From assembly GCA_026075535.2 (NCBI GenBank), contig AP026541.1, positions 1,302,001 to 1,366,000 on the forward strand: a stretch of 64,000 bases of DNA. The letters are read 5' to 3'. The notes under the pieces are model-generated. The model was not told the DNA's origin. It made no database searches and was given only the letters and a program-made list of their open reading frames with translations. The DNA comes from Tricholoma matsutake (lineage: Eukaryota > Basidiomycota > Agaricomycetes > Agaricales > Tricholomataceae). This document shows positions 46,411 to 57,350 of the stretch, piece by piece (positions within the stretch are counted from its first letter, which is position 1; each line of letters opens with the position of its first letter). A program made the position numbers and the translations under genes.

Positions 46411-48085
46411 ATGGCTAGTCGCAGAAGGAGTGCAGAGGAGTAGTATCAGTTGGATCTAGTGGGAAAGCTTACCCCCAGAGTGAAGCCTTATCTGGAGTGG
46501 ATTGGAAGGTGAGGCGACTGCCAGTACTTACTGAGGGCTTGCTGACTCTTGCCAATGGCTCTCCTAGGTGGCCAACATTCCAAAGCCAAATGTAACTGAG
46601 TTAACACCAGCTTTGCCTACATGCCTTGGGAGGTCAAAAGAGGCGATGCTGGCTAAATATTTCGAAACCCTGGAGTATAAGGCTGACCGGTGGTTTGAGG
46701 GATGCAAGCACTTCAAAGTAAGAGGGGTTTATTTAAAGGACTTATGGAAATGTCCAAAGAACACTCCCCAGCTGCTGGAAGAAGCGTACCACAAAATGGA
46801 GGCAGCTAGAGATTTGCCAGCTGACGCTTGTTCTGGTCTGTGGTATGACGAGGAGAACCATCTCTTAGCAGCCATCTTTGCACAATGCCACTCAAAATCT
46901 GATGCTGGCCCAGCCAGGAAGCAACTTCCTGTAAGAATACAACCCATAACCGAGCAATTCTGGCTAAGATTTGCTTTACGTTTAGGTTAAAGAACTTCTG
47001 TATTACGCTGGGCCAGAGGGGCGAACCATGGCCAATGTTGAGCATGCTAAGCTTGCCACCTTGGCAGTTCACTATGATGGCCTTCCAGTATGACGCAGTT
47101 AAACATATGAGCGCGCAGCTTCTGACTGAGTGGGTATATAGCCAGATGCAAAGTTATGTATCCACGAGGATGCATTCTACGGTGCACCCGATGGTCCATC
47201 AGCGGGATATCCAACATAACCCTAATGGTACTATGGTGGAATTACCCCTGGCCAACAACTCTGCCACCTGCTTGAATAACAAGCTGGATCCAGAAGAGCC
47301 GGTACCTCACTGTCCAGGGGTACAATACACACCGAATGAAGTGGGCAAAGAGAGAGTAGGAGTGACCCACCTGGTCCATGCGTGGTCCATGCGAGGCCAT
47401 CATGTCAGCTTACTGTCTCTTCTTTTCTGATAAATTGATTCTGAATTTGATTCCAATAGGAAGGGAACCTGATGCCATCCAAGGATTCCCTGTGGGGGTG
47501 CCAAGCCACTATGGCAGTCAAGTGGTACTACCAGGTCACTGAAGAAGTGGCCCATTTACTATCTGCTTACTTCAAGAAGGCATTTCCAGAATATCATCAG
47601 CAGTATTCTAAGGCTTTCTCAGCTGGCGTCTGGAATTTAGAAGATCCTGGCCCATGGTTGGGGCGTGCTCTGGTCTACAAGCTGCAGGTCCTACCTCATG
47701 TTGATGGGCTGGACAATGGCCCAACCGCTTGCTTTCCGGTGGGGTACTTCACTGGCGGGGCTATGCACCTATCTGACCTGGGTTTAAAACTTCAGTAAGA
47801 GATTTTTTTTCTCTTCCTACTTGAATTCTCTGATGGTGAGCTGGTAGCTATGGTCCAGGGTGGGACGTTGTTATTTTCCTGTCTGGGTGGCTTTACCATG
47901 CAGTTCAATTTTGGGAACCAGCTCCCCCACCCAACTCTGAATTAACTTCCGGCCGCATTGGAAGTGTTTTTTTCTTTCCAGATAATTCTTTGGAAAGATT
48001 GGAGGGAAAGCCACTGGGATGGAACATTGATACTATGACGGGATCATTCCCTTCTGCCTCAAAAATTTGTTCTACTAGTAGATGA
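46411..48085 (+). pseudogene. TET/JBP-like 2-oxoglutarate/Fe(II) dioxygenase gene, probably decayed
   Basis: Exons suggested by GT..AG borders are: MASRRRSAEE onward (46411-46508, with a TAG at 46441), 46568-46930 (TCLGRSKEAMLAKYFETLEY..), from 46987 (VKELLYYAGPEGRTMANVEH), and 47461-47796. The last holds AFSAGVWNLEDPGPW, LGRALVYKLQVLPHVDGLD and GPTACFPVGYFTGGAMHLSD. The HVD (47697-47705), a putative HxD iron site, followed by the FTGGxMxLxDLGLKL strand, matches my knowledge of the TET/JBP oxygenase domain, which oxidises 5-methylcytosine or thymine in DNA. A later exon near 47985 reads NSLERLEGKPLGWNIDTMTG. The second iron-binding His and the 2OG-binding Arg could not be located. A frame shift near 47085 and the TAG suggest inactivation. 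Confidence 0.5.
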
Positions 48086-48089
48086 CAAG

Positions 48090-48630
48090 CTTCTCTGAAG
48101 TATTAGCATACTCTGCAGTGCCAATCTGTTGAAATGAACCATTCCCAGAATATGGGAGGCAAGGGGAGAAACGTCTCAACTGAGTGCTAAGGTGAGACTT
48201 TGGAATGGTATTTGTGTAACTGGACAGATGACTTTCATCCACTATGTCAAACCACTTCAGGCCTTGAGGTCATCATTCTTCTCCACTGCCATCTGGTTCT
48301 CCATCCCACATCAGTGTCATGTCCAGGGATGGCACTGATAGCAATGTTTCCATGCCCTGAATCTCAAAGAGAGAAAAAACTTGGCCAGCATTGCTCTTTC
48401 ATGCTCACATTCATATTTAATAATCAGGGTTTGTTCAGAGATTCTGAAGAAGACCTGGCGCTCACCAATCTACTAGTTCTTCCAGCCTTCAGTCTCTGTT
48501 CAGTATGGGAAGGTCCGCCTTTGCCTTTTATTTCATAAGACAAAGGCTTGTGGTGTTTGCTGATCCCAGGATAAGCTGGTGCATTCATTCTTACTCGTCA
48601 TGTTTCCATTGTTGATTTTGAACATCATAG
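48090..48630. other. no gene recognised
   Basis: The 112-codon plus ORF at 48200 has no recognisable feature and is not annotated. Confidence 0.3.
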
Positions 48631-48636
48631 GATAAA

Positions 48637-49109
48637 TCATCTACTGCTCATCTTTGCCGCCACACCATCAAGTGCTTCGGGCATGAAACAATCAAAAATG
48701 TTCAGGGCGCAAGTCCGTTGATGCAGAGCGGCTCTATTTTGGTCCCTGTAATTACCACTGGCTAGAATACTTGACGCACCTTCAATGTTCTGGACCTGGA
48801 TCGCCTCAAGCTGATCTGAACAAAATTGCCAAAGCAAACTCTGTATTTCCCTTTGAAGAGAGCTATCAGACCCATCTCGGGAGCTCTGGCTTGGGTTATT
48901 TTTTGTCAAGGCATCCGTGGGTGCTGATGGCAGCTCATAGTCTGAATATCTGATATGGGTGCTGGGTCCAGTGGATTCAGCATGCCTCCTATGTGTGTGG
49001 TCGCGGCTAAAGTCATGGCTAGACTTGTCCCTGAGGAAAAATCTGTAAAATGGGATGACGATCATGTACCAACAATAACTTACAAGGTTTGCGGCCTAGC
49101 AGGAGCAAT
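48637..49109 (-). pseudogene. split minus-strand gene, 3' exons
   Basis: The minus frame starts ARPQTL directly at the hAT-like element, has a GTAAGT..TTTTACAG intron, then FLRDKSSHDFSRDHTHRRH, REIQSLLWQFCSDQLEAIQ and a stop at 48637-48639. It is a hydrophilic protein part with no recognised domain. When the 2,336 bp element and one copy of its duplication are removed, the frame joins that of 51446-51705 (FIAP with ARPQ) without a break. The true gene continues upstream beyond the second insertion (F). Confidence 0.55.
49102..49109. repeat. 8-bp duplication, left, of the hAT-like element
   Basis: GGAGCAAT, repeated exactly at 51446-51453. Confidence 0.92.
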
Positions 49110-50196
49110 TAGTGTTCTAAGGTTTGGTCCATAGGACCAAAAAAAAACTGAGAACCGGACCGAACCGAACCAAGGTTTGGTCCATTTTTCGGTTATGGTT
49201 ACTCATATTTAAGATCAGTCCGGTTAATGGTTACCTTGTTTTTGAAATGATCAAAAACCGATTAAAAACCGGTCAAAACCGGTCAAAACTGGTTAGAACC
49301 GGTCTTCCCATATTTACTTGCTCTATATAATTTCAATACCATTCAAAGGAAAACAAGTAATATTATTATTATTTACACTACTATAATTTGAATTGCAGTA
49401 AAGTGGGACATGCCCGGGGGAAAAATCATGATTTTGAGCGGATTTATATACCCTGTGGATGCACACGGACCATGTGGTCATGTTTGTACTCCCAAAATAA
49501 AAGTGGCACCATTTGCAAAATCTCGTGCATCAGTATGGCAATTGCCAGAAAATATGATGCTGGGCGCACAGATGTTACTTCGCTGCACGTCGAGCACCAC
49601 AAATGAACAGGGGCCTGTAAATATGTAGTAAATTACATTTAGGCTCCAAACTTTACCTCCCAGCAGTCAAAATATTATTTGAAAGGAAAGAAAGTGAGTA
49701 ACAGGGCAAGTGACAATTTTGATAGTTTTACAGCTATAACTTATGTTCCAATGAGTCCAATTTAAAAAGCCATGCAGTTCTAGATTCCCCCCAGCATATA
49801 GAATAGATATCAGAGTGAAAATGGCAAGTTGTTATTTCTCACATTTTTGCCATTTGTGAGCCTAGTACCTGTTAGAAATTAATTTGGAAGCTTAAAAATG
49901 AACAATCAAGTGTGTCTGAATGCCCTAAGATAAGTAGTTAAGTGCATAATGTGATGTGGAAGGGTTGTAGCAAGATATACTGCTAAAATGCATAGATTCG
50001 AGGACTTCATTAACTCAAGTTCTGTAATTCATTTGCCTCGACAATGTTTTCTCAATTGAATATTGAATACTTCACATAAAAATGAAATTTAAGCTGTAGT
50101 AGATTAATACAATACTCCCACACATGTCTCTACAGTATTTTTACCATTGGCAATAGTGAAGGAGGCCTCAGGATTGTTGAAAACAATGCACTCACT

Positions 50197-50756
50197 GTGT
50201 CGATCACAATCCAGCAATTGCCGGAACGAGTGATCAACGACGTGTGTACACATTCTTTCTGCCAACTCATCCTCCCTTCCTTCTCTCATCTGCCCTCTGA
50301 CCCTTTTTCAACATGCCCCACCACTCTGTCCACACCCATGACCGCACAACCCAACAAACACAAAACAGGAGGCCCAAATGATGAACTAATGTCGTTGGGG
50401 CCCTCAGGTATGTTTTTGTTAGTTGATTTCTTTCTTTTACTAACTAAATGTTTTTCTTCATCTTTAGTTTCCTGTATCTTGATAACAACATTGCCTGCCT
50501 GCCAAACAACACACACAAGCCAGCCAAACAGGTACCCCATGAAGCCCTGCGCTGCCGCTGCGAGCTTCTGTTTGCAGGGTGGCAAAGGGCTTGTTTCCGG
50601 ACTATGATGACCACACCCGATGCCAGCACCCTACGCTGCCACTGTGAGCCTCTGCTTGCAGGGTGGCAATGGGCCCTTTCCTGGACAGTGGCGACCATGG
50701 CCGATGCCACGTCACGCAGCACCCCCACCCTGTCTGCGAGCCACTTCTCGTAGGGG
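50197..50756 (+). pseudogene. palindromic exon-like modules carried by the hAT-like element
   Basis: An exon-like stretch ends in a GGCCCAAATGATG..TCGTTGGGGCCC palindrome (50371-50404) directly before a donor (CAG then GTATG). A 60-nt T-rich intron-like spacer with TACTAAC follows and ends TTTAG near 50467. The next stretch reads CRCELLFAGW and CHCEPLLAGW, each containing a GAGC-type palindrome (50557-50582, 50641-50665), with a third at 50729-50756. The same palindrome, splice-site and CEPLL order is found in the array at 12561-13882. Coding status is uncertain; no known domain. Confidence 0.55.
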
Positions 50757-50779
50757 AATGTGGAGGTGCTGACGACAAG

Positions 50780-51070
50780 CGACAACCAACCATGGGGACG
50801 ATGAATGGCAGGGACAACGAGGACAACAAACAGCGGGGATGACAGGGAGGGGCAACAAACCGCAGGGACAACAAACCTCGGGGACAACAAACCTCTGGGA
50901 CAACAAACCTCTGGGACAACAAACCTCTGGGACAACAAACCTCTGGGACAATGAATCGCGGGGACAACAAGGATGACAAACAGTGGGGATGACACAGGGA
51001 TGACAAATAGTGGGGGCAACAAACTGCGTGGACAATGAACCTCTGGGACAACAAATCATGGGGACGATGA
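50780..51070. repeat. 16-bp minisatellite
   Basis: Repeats of the type CTGGGACAACAAACCT, most regular at 50870-50960, degenerate on both sides. It accounts for the long Pro/Cys-rich minus ORFs here, which are not annotated. Confidence 0.9.
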
Positions 51071-51445
51071 ACTGCGGGGATGACGAATGGCTGGGATGAC
51101 ACATCCCCACCCTTGCTACTAATGCGGGACAGTGGGATGTTTTTTTTTCTACTCTTTTGTTTTCTTTTGTTTTCTTTTTCTATTCTCTTAGCAATACCAC
51201 ACCGCTGCAAGCACCTGCTCGCAGGGTGTGATTGTAAATAGTTTTATTTACTATATAATAGAACTTATTTAGCTGGCAAAACTGGTTGAAACCAGTCTGA
51301 ACCAGGTAACTGAACCGATGAGGACTGGTCCTCATCAGTTTGGTTACGGTCCATACGACTTGAGGTAATGGTCTGGACCAGTTACGGTCCTGGTTAACCC
51401 TCTTAGGGGTCAAAAAACCAGACTGAACCGAACCTTAAAACACTA

Positions 51446-51784
51446 GGAGCAATAAACATGTTTTGAGACTGCATTTCAGCTGGAATGGGGGCTCCTTGCT
51501 GTTCTGGAGTGTTGGAAACTATGTTGTGGCTACGGAATCTTTGTGAGACGAGTAAGGACAGAGAATGCATGACAAACCGCTCTGAGGCAGAGATCAAGTA
51601 GTGACCTGGGACTTTGGGCTTCTGCATAGTCATTATAGGTGTCACAGGGCTCTCCACTTCTGACGATGTGGCTTCCGATTCGAGCTTCATCTGGGCAAAG
51701 TCCATACTAATGAGCTGTGTGGAATATTGATGAGATTCGAAAAATGCAGTATACCATTTGCTTACATCGATATCCCAAGGAGAG
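51446..51784 (-). pseudogene. split minus-strand gene, middle exons
   Basis: The minus frame reads MDFAQMKLESEATSSEVESP, then KPKVPGHYLISASERFVMHS and SQNMFIAP up to the hAT-like element. Upstream a GTAAGC..CACACAG intron (about 51765-51710) separates it from PWDID, which joins RFPCS across element F once F is removed. The frame is uninterrupted here. No domain recognised. Confidence 0.5.
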
Positions 51785-52458
51785 TGTTAAGACTATAGGT
51801 CTCAACTCAGCCTAGTCTTCGTATGTTGCAGTTGGAGGCTTTCCAACTGTATCGGTTCTTGCAGTAAGAGGCTTTCTTACTGTATTGGGTTCTGTTCGGG
51901 ACTTGGTGCTTCCTAAGTCGATATGGCTATCCATACTCAGAGGCTTTCTGAGTAGACTGTTGATTCGTGTATCACAGTTGGAGGCTTTCCAACTGTCGAG
52001 TTCAAGTTATCACAGCTAGGGGCTTCCTAAGCTGTCGAGTGTTCTGGTTGAGTCTAAGACCGTTATTTGAATTAGGTCAAGCTGAGGAATACAGGCAGTA
52101 TTACTACAGCTTATATACAGTTCGAAGATACCTATCGTCCAATCAGAATGCAGGATCATTATCAAGTAAAAATAGAAAGAACAATATAAATGACAGGCCT
52201 CATGCCTCGCATGAGGCATCTGATGTCACAGAGTGCTGCAGCGCAGCATGTTGATCGTGAGAGTCCGATGTCACAGACCTCATGTCGAGGGGCTGTTATA
52301 CCACAGCATGTGTGGGAGTGGGTTCGGGTGCATGGAGTCACCATGTGTCAGAGCATCTCCCATCGGAAGTGAGTCGAGTTGAATCAGAAAAATAAAGTAC
52401 CCGGTCTTGCCGGCATACGTCTGGTCGTCCTGGGTTACGATAACAGAAAATCATAACA
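51785..52458 (-). repeat. 3' LTR of element F
   Basis: 674 bp, same length as the 5' LTR, with about 21 differences, all transitions by eye. Confidence 0.95.
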
Positions 52459-52477
52459 TCACCCTCTCTCTATCTTC
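52459..52477 (-). other. polypurine tract of element F
   Basis: In sense orientation GAAGATAGAGAGAGGGTGA directly precedes the 3' LTR. Confidence 0.85.
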
Positions 52478-53073
52478 GAAGTCACTGACTTCGATCACCA
52501 TCTTCTTTTCTCCACTCAGGAAGTGGGGTGGGTTGGGGTCTGAGGGAATCAGTTGGAGCGCAGTAGGGTTCCCAGTTCTCCGTGCTCTCCAAGCAGGAGC
52601 CTTCTCACCAGGGTATATCCACTCTCTTCATCATAGTGGGTGTTCCACTAGAGGTCGATCCATAGGGGTCTGCTCACACCCGCCAATGGCCTCATGCCAG
52701 GGCAAAGCCCTGTCCGGTCAACGCAGAAGTCCTCCGAGATGTAGTCTTCCCCATCTCGCTCTTCCTCAAAACACCACTCTTCGTATTGGGTCCTCACCCA
52801 GGTGTAGTCTGCCTTCATGCTCCTCCAGGCAAAGAAGCAGCATTTGGGACAAGTCAAGGACATCCTTCTTATCCAGTCGTCCCTTGTTATTCAGAAGGGA
52901 ATCCCATGTGGGCATACCCACGAGGGTCTGCCTGGGAGTATGTTCATCAGTGGTCGTTGGTCGATGACCATTCGCCCAGTCCTTGCTGGGGTTCGTGGTA
53001 GGTGTAGTGTCAATGGAGGGGGGAGCATCCTGTGGTTTCTTCAGTTTGGTGGGTGTTTTTGGTCTTGGGGGTT

Positions 53074-53946
53074 CTACAGCTGTTGTCGCTGTTTATATGC
53101 CCCTAGGATTGTCTTGGCGTGTTTCAGGTTTCCCTCGGGCTCCCATGAGTTCTCCGAGGTTGGGTATCCGACCCACTTCACTAAGAAGTGCATGGTCCTT
53201 CCTTTCTTCTTATGTCCGATGATCGCTTCCACTTCATATTCCGATTTGCCTTCTATCAGATTGGGCGGCGGTTCTGGGAAGTTCGGTCCATGTGTCTCGG
53301 TTTCTTTATACAGGGAAAGGAGCACCGTGTGGAACACTGGGTGTATCTTCCATTGTTCTGGCAACTTCAGTCGGTAGGAGAGTGGGCTCAGGACTTCCTC
53401 GATAGAGAATGGTCCTTCTCTTTTTGGTGCGAGCTTCTTTGTTTGGTGCATTGTTCTGAGGTTCTTCGCTTCTAGCCACACTCTGTCTCCTTCTTTGAAT
53501 GGGGTGAAGTGCCTTGTCATTCTTTCCGCCATCATTTGTCTGGCCAACTTGTGAGTTGCCTTCGCTTCATCATGGGCCCATTGCAGTGCAACTATTCGTT
53601 TTTCTATGGCCAGTATGTTTGTCTTCAGGTAGGGGAGTGGGATCGCCTTGGGCTCATAGCCCATCATGAGGTAGAACGGGGAGTTCTTCTGTACGGAGTG
53701 CATCCTCTGGTTGTGTGTGAACTCCGCGGTCAGGAGGAGGTGCTTCCAGTTCTCCTGGTTGTTCGAGCAGAAGATCTGTAAGTATATTTCCACTTCCTGG
53801 TTCACCCGTTCTGTCTCCCCGTCGGTCTGGGGGTGGTATGCTGTGCTCATTGCCAGCTTGATTCCGAGCAGTCTTCCTAGCTCCTGGAACAGCTGCGAGG
53901 CAAATCTGGGATCTCTGTCGGAGATGATCTTGTCTGGGAGGCCAAA
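53074..53946 (-). pseudogene. pol: integrase C-terminal part and chromodomain of element F
   Basis: Directly after the TGA the same frame continues (FGLPDKIISDRDPRFASQ, the second catalytic Asp), then [20 protein letters not shown] with the catalytic Glu. The GPF-type region and HPVFHTVLLS lead to the chromodomain YEVEAIIGHKKKGRTMHFLV, KWVGYPTSENSWEPE. Apart from the single stop, the integrase is intact. Confidence 0.92.
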
Positions 53947-56127
53947 TCATTTGTAGACATTGTCTAGGTAGAGGGTGGCCGCTCCCAATGCATCTATCAT
54001 TTTCCTGCAAGGGATAAAAATTACCCCCTTCATAAGCCCATGGTCTACCATGACCATGAGTGCATCATAACCGTCGGACTCTGGCAAGTCGGTTATAAAA
54101 TCTGTCATCACCATTGCAAATGGTTTCATTGCTTTGGATTTGATCGGTTGCAGTGGGGGTGTCATCGGGTGGGTGTTGACCTTCATTTGCTGGCATGTGG
54201 CACATCCAGCGACATAGTTCTTGATGTATGTCATCATTCCTGGCCACCAGTAGTCCCTCCTGATCATTTCCGTTGTCTGCCATTGTCCCGGGTGTCCACT
54301 GGTTACTCCTTCGTGGTATTTTTGCACCAGCTTCTTCCGTAGATCTCCATTGTCTGGGATGTAGCACCTGTCTCGGAAGAATAGAAGGCCATCTTCTATT
54401 TTCCAATCTTCCAATGCTGACTTGATCGGTGGCGTTCCTTTTGTCTTTAGCGCCTCAATTGCGCTTTTTACCAGATTGTCTTTCATGATACTACCCGCAA
54501 GTAGATCATGCATTTCTGTGTCAATGAATTTCACAAATACTGTTTCTGGCAGCATTGTGACGTCTTCATTATTGTTGTCTTCTTCTGGTATATGGTCTGC
54601 TCTCCGTGATAGCACATCGCTCTGTACCATCTGAGATCCAGGTACGTGGATGAGTTGCAAGTCGAATTCCAATAGGAATAAGCTCCATCTTGCCTGTCGT
54701 CTGTTCAGTTTCTGTGCCATCCGGAAGTACGTTAGGTTCTTGTGATCCGGGAGGATTACTACTGGGTGTTCTGAACCCAGCAAGTAGTGTCTCCAAGTTT
54801 CCAGCGATTGTACTATCGTCAGAAGTTCCCTGTTGTATATCTCGTAGTTCCATTCCGTTGGTGTTAGTGCATGCAATATGTATCCGCATGGATGCCAGTC
54901 TCCATTCGTATCCCTTTGTCTCAGCACTCCTCCTGTCGCGTGTTTTGAGGCATCTGATTCGATTGTGAATGGCTTTGTTGGGTCTGGCATCAGCAGTACC
55001 GGTGCTTCTGCGAATTTCCTTTTCAGCGTCTGAAAGGCCTGTTTGCATTCGGTTGTCCAGTTGAACGTTTTGTCCTTCTTTGTCAGCTCATTAAGCGGTC
55101 TGCTTGTCTCTGCGAAATGTCTGATAAACTTCCTGTAGAAGTTTCCAAATCCCAGGAAAGATCTGACTGCCTTTACATTTGTCGGGGTTGGCCAATCCTG
55201 TATACCTGCCAGTTTCATGTTGTCCATGGCAATTTCGTTGGGTCGGATGATCAGACCCAAGAATTCCACTTCGTGGACGTCAAACTTGCATTTCTCTGGT
55301 TTCAGGTATAGGTCGTTCTCTGCCAGCCTTTGCAGTACTCTCTTTGTCCTTTCCTGGTGTTCATTCTGATCCTTGGAGAATATCAGGATGTCGTCCATGT
55401 AAATCACGAGCCATCCTTCTCTGATCATGTTGTGGAATATCTCATTCATCATTGCCTGGAAGGTTGCTGGTGAGTTGCATAATCCAAAGAACATCACCGT
55501 TGGCTCAAACAGCCCCCTGTTCGTCTTGAAGGCTGCTTTCCATTGATCTCCATCCTTGATTCTGACATTGTGATATCCCCATCAGATGTCCAATTTCATA
55601 AACCATTTCGCCCCTCTCAGTTTGTCCAACAGGTCTCCTACCAGCGGCAGCGGGTAGGTGTTCTTGATTGTTCCGTTATTCAAGTACCTGTAATCCTGGC
55701 AGGGTCATAGCACGTCCAAGTCCTTCTTCGCAACGAAGAAGAATGGTGACGCCATGGGTGATTTCGATGGTCAGATGTATCCTTTCTGCAGGCTTTCATT
55801 GAGAAACTCATCGAGTTTCTTTTGTTCTGCCGGTGACAACGGGTAAACCCTGCAATCCTTTGCCGTAAAGTCTGTTTTCAGTTCGATTGCATGATCCCAG
55901 GGTCTTGATTCTGGGAATCTCTCCGATGCTTCCTTTTCAAATATCCGTCGGTACTCCCTGTACTGTTTGGGGAGTAGCTCGTTGAGGGTCTTCTGTTCAG
56001 CGTCTCCTTCCTTCTTGTGTGTCAGGTGTTGTGAGACCGATGTTTTTGCCCTGATCCAGATATTTTGTCTGTAAGCATATCGTGGTGATCCTTTTGCCTT
56101 TACGATCCGAGAGATTGTCTTTGTCAT
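53947..56127 (-). pseudogene. pol: RT, RNase H and integrase N-terminal part of element F
   Basis: 56127-55771 reads RPWDHAIELKTDFTAKDC and VYPLSPAEQKKLDEFL. Stops near 55770, 55705 and 55585 interrupt the RT fingers. From 55497 a 516-codon frame is open: FGLCNSPATFQAMMNEIFHN, palm motif YMDDILIF (about 55401-55378), FLGFGNFYRKFI, RNase H ESDASKHATGG and DHKNLTYF, integrase zinc finger (HEGVTSGHPG, CATC) and core TDFITDLPESDGYDALMVMV. It ends in TGA at 53947, after DNVYK. Confidence 0.92.
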
Positions 56128-56211
56128 CTGAGAATATCCGTATCTTGGCTTGTCATATTCCTCTGTCAGCAGTGTCTTAGCTGGTTCGAATATTCCAATG
56201 ATGGGTTCTCC

Positions 56212-56784
56212 TCAGATGTAGGTGACTAGTAGCTCATCGTCTTCAATCTTTAGTTCGGGTGTCTCTTTCAGTTGTTCTGTTGCCAGTTCTGTTGCCTGTT
56301 CCATTGCCTGTTTGTGGTTTGCCTGTGCTGGGTTTTCCTTCCCAGTGTCTTCTTCATCTTGTGGCCCAATGGGCTCCGCATCTTGAAGAGTCGTGACTGC
56401 AATCTCTTCATCTTCTACTTCTTCGATGGTTGCCTTTCTTGTTTCGGTGGGTACTATGTTCTTTCCCAGCTTAGTCCGAAGGGCTTCTCCCATCTGCCTT
56501 GCTTTATCAGCAATTTTCTGGCATTTTGTTAGCCGTTCCTCATTCCTCCGTTTCTTTTCGAGGGCAAGCTTTTCTAGTTCTTTAGTGGCTACATGGCACC
56601 ATGTAAGTCGCTCTTCTTCTTTTGCCTCTGTCTTGAGGCCCATCTTTTCTTTTGCTTGGGCAACCATCTTTTGTGCCCATGCCCATTTCTCCTCTCTTGT
56701 CATTTCTTTGAAGGGCTTCCCTTCTTCTTTGACTGTTCTCCGGTGCCAAGCCAGAGGTTTGTCTTTGGATTTCTCTGTTTGCAC
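56212..56784 (-). pseudogene. pol: charged linker between protease and RT of element F
   Basis: 190 open codons rich in Lys/Glu (REEKWAWAQKMVAQAKEKMG, KKRRNEERLTKCQKIADKAR), likely helical, ending at a TGA near 56214. Such Lys/Glu-rich spacers occur between protease and RT in fungal gypsy elements; no enzymatic motif. Confidence 0.75.
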
Positions 56785-56844
56785 CCTTCCAATGAGGGTT
56801 TTCCCTTTCCCAAATGAGAATTCTGGGTGGGTTTGGTCAGTTGT

Positions 56845-57264
56845 TCAGAATTGGAAGGTTCCAATTCTCCAGTCAATCACTGGGTTGATTCTTCTGAGCC
56901 ATGGCAGACCCAGGATAACTGATTCTTTCCCTAATCCTGCAATGAGGAAGGTTGTCGGGAACGATCTTCCATTGATCATTAAGAATCCTTTGGTGTAGTG
57001 GGAGATCTCCCCTTTCTTGTTTGGGGTTCCATCTACGTTCTTGACCCTGATTGTCCTTTCCAGGGGGTGTAGTTCAAATCCGCTGCTTTTTGTGAATTCA
57101 TGGCTCATGAATATTCCTCCTGCTCCTGAGTCGAGTAGGGCTTTGGTTTCGATGGCTTTCCCTCTGCCTGCTCCTAGCACTTTGATATCTAAACGCATAG
57201 ATTGATTCTTCAAAGTGGCAAGTAATACAGAGCAGACAGAGAGTTCGGTGGTACCTGGCATCAA
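56845..57264 (-). pseudogene. pol: protease of element F
   Basis: The frame reads KALLDSGAGGIFMSHEF with the DSGA active site (about 57143), LERTIRVKNVDGTPNKKG and VILGLPWLRRINPVIDW, the usual retropepsin end. A TGA follows at 56845 where pol should continue. Confidence 0.88.
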
Positions 57265-57350
57265 GGCAGGCCACCTCTTTAAAAACCCTCGTCCCCTATT
57301 AAGGCAAGAGCTTTCTCCTTTCCTTCTTCATTGAGTTCTTTCATTATTGC

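Larger units (their letters stand above)
49110..51445. mobile_element. 2.3 kb hAT-like non-autonomous element
   Basis: Ends form inverted repeats TAGTGTTYTAAGGTTYGG. The 8-bp duplication GGAGCAAT is exact at 49102-49109 and 51446-51453. Subterminal ACCGGT/GGTTTGGTCC motifs recur at both ends (49250-49305 and 51285-51400). No transposase is encoded. The interior carries palindromic exon-like modules and a minisatellite. The TIR start resembles that of the MITE at 24388 (TAGTSTT..AAGGT), so both may have been moved by one transposase family. Confidence 0.88.

Noticed and set aside
50444..51210. Pro/Cys-rich minus ORFs of 130-200 codons
   Set aside because: Produced by the 16-bp minisatellite, which is not a multiple of three, so all frames look alike.
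52407..53377. Plus-strand ORFs of about 186 codons
   Set aside because: Shadows of the F integrase and chromodomain on the other strand.
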